A stretch of DNA of 64,000 nt from Brevibacillus sp042683565 (GTDB taxonomy: Bacteria; Bacillota; Bacilli; Brevibacillales; Brevibacillaceae), in NCBI RefSeq assembly GCF_042683565.1, contig NZ_JBHUJW010000005.1:1-64000 (forward strand), read 5' to 3'. The translations under genes and the position numbers were made by a program. Below the pieces are notes generated by a model, which was not told the origin of the DNA, searched no databases, and was given only the letters and a program-made list of their open reading frames with translations. Position 1 is the stretch's first letter. Each line of letters starts with the position of its first letter. Shown here piece after piece: positions 59,650-64,000 of the stretch.

Positions 59650-60576
59650 TTAGTCGGCTGATTGGTTGTTGACGAGCTTGGTCGCCCAGCCCTCGTCGGG
59701 ATCGCCCTGCATCGACGCGCGCGCTCCTGGGGGCGGCGCCCCTGCCGTACCCCAGCGGTCCATCAGATGCGGGACGCGCTTCCAGACCAACGCTTGCCAT
59801 TTGTCGTCGTCCTCAACCGTCGTCAAGTAGCAGGTGTACTCCATGACATACCCGGCCGGATCGCGGAAGTAACAGAAAATGTTGTTGCCAGGGCCGTGCC
59901 GTCCAGGCCCCCACAACGGTTCTACTCCTGCCTGGCGGACGTTGCTGATCCCGCGCATGACCTCATCGACCCCCTCTACCTCGTAGGCGATGTGGTTCAC
60001 GGAAGCGTGCGCACTCTGGTTGAAGGCGAGGGAATGATGGTTTTTGTTGCAGCGCAAAAACACCATCTGATGCTCGCTCCAGTCCGTTACCTTGAAGCCA
60101 AGGACTTTCGTGTAGAAGTCGGTAATCATGTCGATGTCCTTCGTGTTCATGACCACGTGGTTCAGCTTGATCGGATCGACATTTTTGCGGCTCCATTCCT
60201 TCGTGTGGATCTCTACCCAGCAAGACAGCTCAATACAGCGGCCTTCCGGATCGAGAAAGCGCAAACCGTAGCCCGTGCCGGCTTCGTCGAGATAGCCCGG
60301 CCCGGACACGAGAGGAACGCCCAGCTCTTTCAGCTTTTCCGCCGCATTGTCCACGGCAATTTTGTCGATCATGCCGAATGCGATGTGATGCAGACCGCGC
60401 TTTTCCCCTATTTGCAAATGGAGGATGTGGTTTTCGGAGCCTGCGCCGCGGAAGTAGACGTTGGTTTCGTCTTCCAGCAGCTTATCCAAACCCCATACTT
60501 TCTCGTAGAAATCCGACTGCTCTTTCAAAAAAGGGGTAAACAGGCTGATATGCCGCAAATGGGTGATACCGAGCAT
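59650..60576 (-). CDS. Extradiol (catechol 2,3-type) ring-cleavage dioxygenase
   Basis: 308 residues, two-domain type I extradiol fold. Ligands of the facial triad are visible in KLNHVVMNTKDID (His ~145), VNHIAYEVEGVDE (His ~208) and GYVMEYTCYL (Glu ~257). The N-terminal domain is vestigial (HLRHISLFT, GLHHIAFG). It has a C-terminal extension of about 35 residues after the catalytic domain. The start at 60576 has AAGAGG 8 nt upstream; GTG 60585 is in frame. It is the first gene of the eight-gene run 60576-51640 and cleaves the catechol made by the Rieske system and SDR. Confidence 0.93.
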   Translation of the reverse strand: MLGITHLRHISLFTPFLKEQSDFYEKVWGLDKLLEDETNVYFRGAGSENHILHLQIGEKRGLHHIAFGMIDKIAVDNAAEKLKELGVPLVSGPGYLDEAGTGYGLRFLDPEGRCIELSCWVEIHTKEWSRKNVDPIKLNHVVMNTKDIDMITDFYTKVLGFKVTDWSEHQMVFLRCNKNHHSLAFNQSAHASVNHIAYEVEGVDEVMRGISNVRQAGVEPLWGPGRHGPGNNIFCYFRDPAGYVMEYTCYLTTVEDDDKWQALVWKRVPHLMDRWGTAGAPPPGARASMQGDPDEGWATKLVNNQSAD

Positions 60577-60608
60577 CCATCTCACCTCTTGTCTATGGAT
60601 TCATTCAT

Positions 60609-60636
60609 TTATATACAAAACATCGTTTCTGAAACG
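60609..60636. promoter_or_regulatory. Cluster operator site 1
   Basis: TTATATACAAAACATCG then TTTCTGAAACG. The core TATACAAAAC-N3-GTTTC is identical to site 3. It lies 33-60 nt before the extradiol dioxygenase start. On the minus strand its TATATAAA could serve as the -10. Confidence 0.7.
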
Positions 60637-60704
60637 CATGAAAAAAGGGCGAGCTTTGCTAAAACCTGTCTCCAGGCTACTGCCGAATAAACCCCTGCAT
60701 TTGG

Positions 60705-60735
60705 TTTCATATACAAAACTAAGTTTTCTATATGA
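60705..60735. promoter_or_regulatory. Cluster operator site 2, 31-bp near-perfect palindrome
   Basis: TTCATATA at the left end and TATATGAA at the right flank an inner CAAAAC-TAA-GTTTTC. Only two arm positions mismatch. It is about 100 nt upstream of site 1. The gap 60577-60804 holds only these sites. Confidence 0.7.
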
Positions 60736-60804
60736 ATTTATTTTATTTTTCCCGCAACCATCGTGTCAATACGAAATATTTTGATTATTCCATCTACAAT
60801 TCAT

Positions 60805-62184
60805 TCACACCCAATGGATGACGTGCTGCCCTCCCGCCTTTTGCCGCTTCAGCAAATTTGCTACTGTCTCGGCCACGATGTGCATCCCTTTTTCAATTTT
60901 GGCCTGGTCCGTCTGGATGATGCTGAAACGCAGCCCCCGGGTTCGGGGAAACAGGCGCAAGTAATGTTGCTCGGTCGAGACCACCCGTACCTGCTGCGCG
61001 TGCAAGGCGGTAATCAGGTCGTCCGGCTGTATCCCGTCGGGTATCGCCATCGTCGCGAAAATTCCCCCGCTCGGCACTTGCAGCCGCACCTTTGGCGGCA
61101 GCCAGCTGTTGGCGCATTCCCCCAGCTTTTGTATCCGCAGGCGGTATTTCTCACGCACGAGTGCAGCGTGGTGGTCGTACATGCCGCTGCTCAGGTACAG
61201 CTCCAGCGCAGCCTGGGACAGTGCCGCGGTGCTGGAGTCGCAGGATGCCTTGTACAGCCGGAACGTCTCCGTGAGCGATGCCGGGAGCACGACTGACGCC
61301 AGCCGCAGCCCGGGGAGCATGATCTTGGAAAAGCTCTTGACGTAGATGACCCTCCCCGTCTGATCGTAGCTGTAAATCGGATCGGCTTTTGCATTCGCAT
61401 CCATGTCGGCGAGGAAATCATCCTCCACGATGTAGACATCATATTGCGCTGCCAGCCTGGCAATGTGCTTTTTTTGCTCCTCGCTGTAGCTCGCCCCCAG
61501 CGGATTATGGAAGCGGGGCACGGTGTAGAAAAACTTGATGTGATTGTTGCGGAAATGCCGTTCCAGCTCGTCGAGGTCGATACCCGCCATCGTCCGCTCT
61601 ATACCGAGTGCCATAACCCCCAAAAGCTCAAGGGAACGAAGCATGCCGTGGAACGTCGGCTGCTCCACGAGCACAGCGCTCTTGCCGTTGGGAAAAGGCA
61701 TGGAGGCGAGCAAATGGAGGGCCTGCTGGGCGCCGGACACCACGCATATTTGCGAGGGCGGAGCAAAAATCCGGGAATGGGCCAGATGCTTTTCCAGGGC
61801 GCGGCGAAGCGTAAAAAAGCCTTGCGGATCGGAATATGCAAACAACTGGTCTGCGTACAGCTCGATTGCCCGATTCAGGCAGTGCTGAAAATCTTTGTAC
61901 GGCATCGCGTCCGCATCCGGAGTGGCGGAAGTAAAGTCCACCCATCCCGTCTCGGACTTCCTGGCATGCCGGGGGCGGAGGACAGCGTAGTAGCCGCTTT
62001 TGGGAACGGAGTAGATCAGATGCTCCTTTTCCAGCTCCTGATACGCCCGTATCGCCGTGTTTTTGCTGCAATCCCAAAGCTTGGACGCTGAACGGATCGA
62101 GGGCAGCTTTTCCCCAGGCTTGATGTTGCCCCGCGCCAGCTGCTCTTTTATAAGCGCTTTCACAACTTCGTATTTGTTCTCCAT
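60805..62184 (-). CDS. MocR/PdxR-type regulator (GntR helix-turn-helix fused to aminotransferase domain)
   Basis: 459 residues. The N-terminal winged helix (about 5-70, KPGEKLPSIRSASKLWDCSK) is linked to a fold-type-I aminotransferase domain (about 90-450). The latter has VVSGAQQALHLL, YTVPRFHNPLG, VEDDFLADM and the PLP-lysine motif VKSFSKIMLPGLRLA. Such regulators sense PLP-bound amino compounds. The ATG at 62184 sits behind GGAGGAGAGGAG; the frame extends upstream without a site. It diverges from the GNAT gene across 122 nt, so that gene is a candidate target. Confidence 0.92.
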   Translation of the reverse strand: MENKYEVVKALIKEQLARGNIKPGEKLPSIRSASKLWDCSKNTAIRAYQELEKEHLIYSVPKSGYYAVLRPRHARKSETGWVDFTSATPDADAMPYKDFQHCLNRAIELYADQLFAYSDPQGFFTLRRALEKHLAHSRIFAPPSQICVVSGAQQALHLLASMPFPNGKSAVLVEQPTFHGMLRSLELLGVMALGIERTMAGIDLDELERHFRNNHIKFFYTVPRFHNPLGASYSEEQKKHIARLAAQYDVYIVEDDFLADMDANAKADPIYSYDQTGRVIYVKSFSKIMLPGLRLASVVLPASLTETFRLYKASCDSSTAALSQAALELYLSSGMYDHHAALVREKYRLRIQKLGECANSWLPPKVRLQVPSGGIFATMAIPDGIQPDDLITALHAQQVRVVSTEQHYLRLFPRTRGLRFSIIQTDQAKIEKGMHIVAETVANLLKRQKAGGQHVIHWV

Positions 62185-62306
62185 TTCTCCTCTCCTCCAG
62201 CCAATCTGTATGGGTACAGGTTTGCTTTTCATTTGTTTCCAAAATAGTTTGAATTCAGTATATTTGTTCACATACCAATCAGTAAAGAGAAGCGAGGAGG
62301 GTACAG

Positions 62307-62741
62307 ATGGAGATAAAACATAAATGTTTACCTTATTCCATCAGCGACAACAAGGAAGATTTGGACAGGGAACAGATTTACCGCTGGCTCGCCACTACCT
62401 ACTGGGCACAGAAGCGTCCCCGGGAGACGGTGTTCGCCAGCCTGCAGCAATCGCTCTGCTTCGGGCTATACGGGGAAAGCGGTCAGGCAGGCTTCGCGCG
62501 CGTCGTCACGGATTATGCGACCTTCTCCTGGGTGTGCGACGTTTTCATCGCCCCGGCGCATCGCGGCAAAGGGCTGGGGAAATGGCTCATGGAAACCGTC
62601 GTCAACCACCCGGCCATCTGCCGCACCAACATGACGCTCGTCACCCGTGATGCGCACGGCCTGTATGAGCAGTACGGATTCGTCCGCATGGAAATGATGC
62701 GGCGGATGGCGAATGAACAGACAAAATCCCCTGCGGGTTGA
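62307..62741 (+). CDS. GNAT-family acetyltransferase (divergent from the MocR regulator)
   Basis: 144 residues: TYWAQKRPRETVFASLQQS at the start, VTDYATFSWVCDVFI, the acetyl-CoA loop HRGKGLGKWLMETVV (about 87-101) and GLYEQYGFVRME. This pattern is the YjcF/SelA-like small-GNAT type with the conserved W-C-D-V-F strand. GAGGAGGG lies 6 nt before the ATG. Confidence 0.9.
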   Translation: MEIKHKCLPYSISDNKEDLDREQIYRWLATTYWAQKRPRETVFASLQQSLCFGLYGESGQAGFARVVTDYATFSWVCDVFIAPAHRGKGLGKWLMETVVNHPAICRTNMTLVTRDAHGLYEQYGFVRMEMMRRMANEQTKSPAG

Positions 62742-62756
62742 TTTCCGCGGGGGATT
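62723..62756. terminator. Terminator overlapping the GNAT stop
   Basis: ATCCCCTGCGG pairs with CCGCGGGGGAT around TTGATTT; the stem covers the stop codon at 62739-62741. Confidence 0.7.
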
Positions 62757-62789
62757 CCCTTTCAGCTTTCTCTTTTTGCTTCAGCGTTT

Positions 62790-63760
62790 TCATCGATATG
62801 TTGCTGCCGTTAACAAAGATTCGAGCGTTTTTTGAATTTCAACACCCTCGTAGAATGTAATAATATCGTTGTCTCGACCTTGAATGGCATTGACTACGTG
62901 ATCGATCAGTTCAAATAGATGGTCCGTTTGCTGCAAAGGAACCTCTGCCAGTTCCTCTCCTTCTTTTCCAAACAATAGGTTCCTCCAGTTGTTCAGTTTC
63001 ACTCTGCCCAAGGTTCCATATATTGTTAGGGAGGCTTCTTCCTGAACAGCGGCTTGACTCAAACCGTTGAGGAGGACCTGAATATTACGATCTGCGAGAA
63101 TCTGCAAACATGCGATTATTCCCGTTTCACAAGCTTCAGGATCATCCGGATATTCCACACACGAAACTACCTCGCCCAAAGGACCAAATAACCGGTTAAC
63201 CAGTTGCAGGAAATGCGGAACGACCTCTCTAATAAACCCTCCTTGCTCACGGGTGGAAATCCAATGATTTTGTTGCCAAGATCGAGGCCACTGCGGAAAA
63301 TGAGCTTTGATGTCGACTCTCCGGATATCCCCAAGCTTTCCCGTCTGTATCAGGTTTGTTAATTCTTTATGGGCTGGACGGTAATATGTCGGGAAATTAT
63401 CGCATGAACTACTCCGGCGCCTACCGCTGTCTCCAGCATCTCCTCCGCTTCCTTCAAGGAATTCGCAAGCGGTTTTTCACAAAGCAGATGCTTTCCGCTC
63501 TTCAAAATATCAAGAGCAATCCCATGGTGATACTTTGGAGGAACAGCCAAATAAAGTAAATCCACTTGTTCTCGCTCGAGCAAGAGTCGGTAATCCGTAT
63601 AGGCAGCGACCTTGTTTGCTGAATCGATATGGCTGCCCAATATGGCAGGGTTTTGATCGCACAATGCTACGACCTCTGTAGCGTGGTGTTCCCAAAATGC
63701 CCGCTTGATGATACTCCCTACACCGCCAAGTCCGATGATGCCAACCTTGATTTTATCCAT
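62790..63760 (-). pseudogene. Gfo/Idh/MocA-type oxidoreductase with one frameshift
   Basis: The N-terminal part (KVGIIGLGGVGSIIKRAF, LLCEKPLANS) is in one frame to HAIISRHITV and then hits a stop. The family continuation NFPTYYRPAHKELTNLIQTG through ISTREQGGFIREVVPHFL to ESLLTAATYR is in another frame. Adding one A near 63394-63400, where ATAATTT would become ATAAATTT, restores a 323-residue protein. Either a true frameshift mutation or a sequencing error in a short A/T run. Confidence 0.85.
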
Positions 63761-63875
63761 TTCTCCTTGATCCTCCCACGACTTTTATATGGTAATAGTA
63801 AATTCATCCTTTTCATTAGACAAATTAATCGTTATGATTTTTATTATTAAAAATTATTATCTATGAGGGATACAG

Positions 63876-64000
63876 ATGACGCTTCTCCAGATTCATGTTT
63901 TCATAGCGATTTCAAAGACTGGAAGTTTCACCAAGGCGGGAGAAATGCTTAATCTCACCCAATCAGCAATCAGTCAAACGCTCGCAGGGCTTGAGGCAGA
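63876..64000 (+). CDS. LysR-family regulator, N-terminal part (cut by window edge)
   Basis: The first 41 residues are visible: MTLLQIHVFIAISKTGSFT then KAGEMLNLTQSAISQTLAGL, the start of a LysR winged helix. GAGGGAT lies before the ATG. It diverges from the broken Gfo/Idh gene, which it may have regulated. Confidence 0.88.
   Translation, partial: MTLLQIHVFIAISKTGSFTKAGEMLNLTQSAISQTLAGLEA

Noticed and set aside
1..64000. tRNA or rRNA genes
   Set aside because: I looked for cloverleaf-like and rRNA-like stretches and saw none I could support; tRNAscan or Infernal would settle it.

Overview
The window looks like a chromosomal segment of a moderately GC-rich, aerobic, spore-forming-type Firmicute, most likely Brevibacillus or a close Paenibacillaceae relative. 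This is inferred from hemQ of the coproporphyrin-dependent heme route, yisL, yitT, lutABC/lutR, a class I preQ1 riboswitch, strong AGGAGG ribosome binding sites and frequent GTG/TTG starts. No rRNA, tRNA or CRISPR array was seen. Most transcription units run on the minus strand.

Layout. 1-66 is the end of an ISL3-type transposase cut by the window edge. 191-4220 is housekeeping: hemQ, a rpiR-nagB amino-sugar unit, an SDR and yisL. 4389-5581 is a non-coding tandem array of 386-388 bp units, each holding a ~200-nt self-complementary element; a diverged fourth copy lies at 19860-20058 and keeps the same fold by compensating changes. 5841-12605 is a LacI-controlled sugar operon (regulator, TIM-barrel isomerase, Gfo/Idh dehydrogenase, binding protein, two permeases; no ATPase), whose regulator has no ordinary start codon. 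12804-14836 holds yitT, a shortened Fur-like protein and an Hsp20. 14958-19717 is a DeoR-controlled sugar-phosphate operon (aldolase, SIS isomerase, PfkB kinase, ROK kinase). 20269-24024 holds cutC and the complete preQ1-riboswitch-controlled queCDEF operon. 24155-25403 is a decayed AT-rich island (IS3 remnant, multiply frameshifted gene, one intact 55-codon ORF). 25404-29131 is lutABC and lutR with operator-like sites. 29507-31060 is nnr. 31175-38502 is an unusual cassette: an acetyltransferase, three tail-collar proteins and a 1709-residue secreted multi-Ig/cadherin-like protein.

38675-47584 is a mixed region: a short twin-arginine amine oxidase, a thioesterase, a small membrane protein, a beta-hydroxyacid dehydrogenase, a scar where one deletion appears to have joined a glutamine-synthetase gene to a RocR-like activator gene (both headless), an MgtC-like protein, a tetR-DUF2306 pair with an operator inside its promoter, a GNAT, a broken WecA/TagO-like gene and a KapD-like exonuclease. 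48394-60576 is an aromatic-catabolism cluster: Rieske dioxygenase alpha and beta, diol dehydrogenase, extradiol dioxygenase, hydrolase, aldehyde dehydrogenase, ThDP enzyme, aspartate-dehydrogenase-like protein, cupin, MFS transporter and IclR regulator. Three copies of one palindrome-like site lie in its two promoter regions. 60805-64000 ends with a MocR-type regulator diverging from a GNAT, a frameshifted Gfo/Idh gene and the start of a LysR regulator.

The leads most worth following are the covarying structured repeat, the collar/giant-protein cassette, the aromatic cluster with its shared operator, and the deletion fusion.
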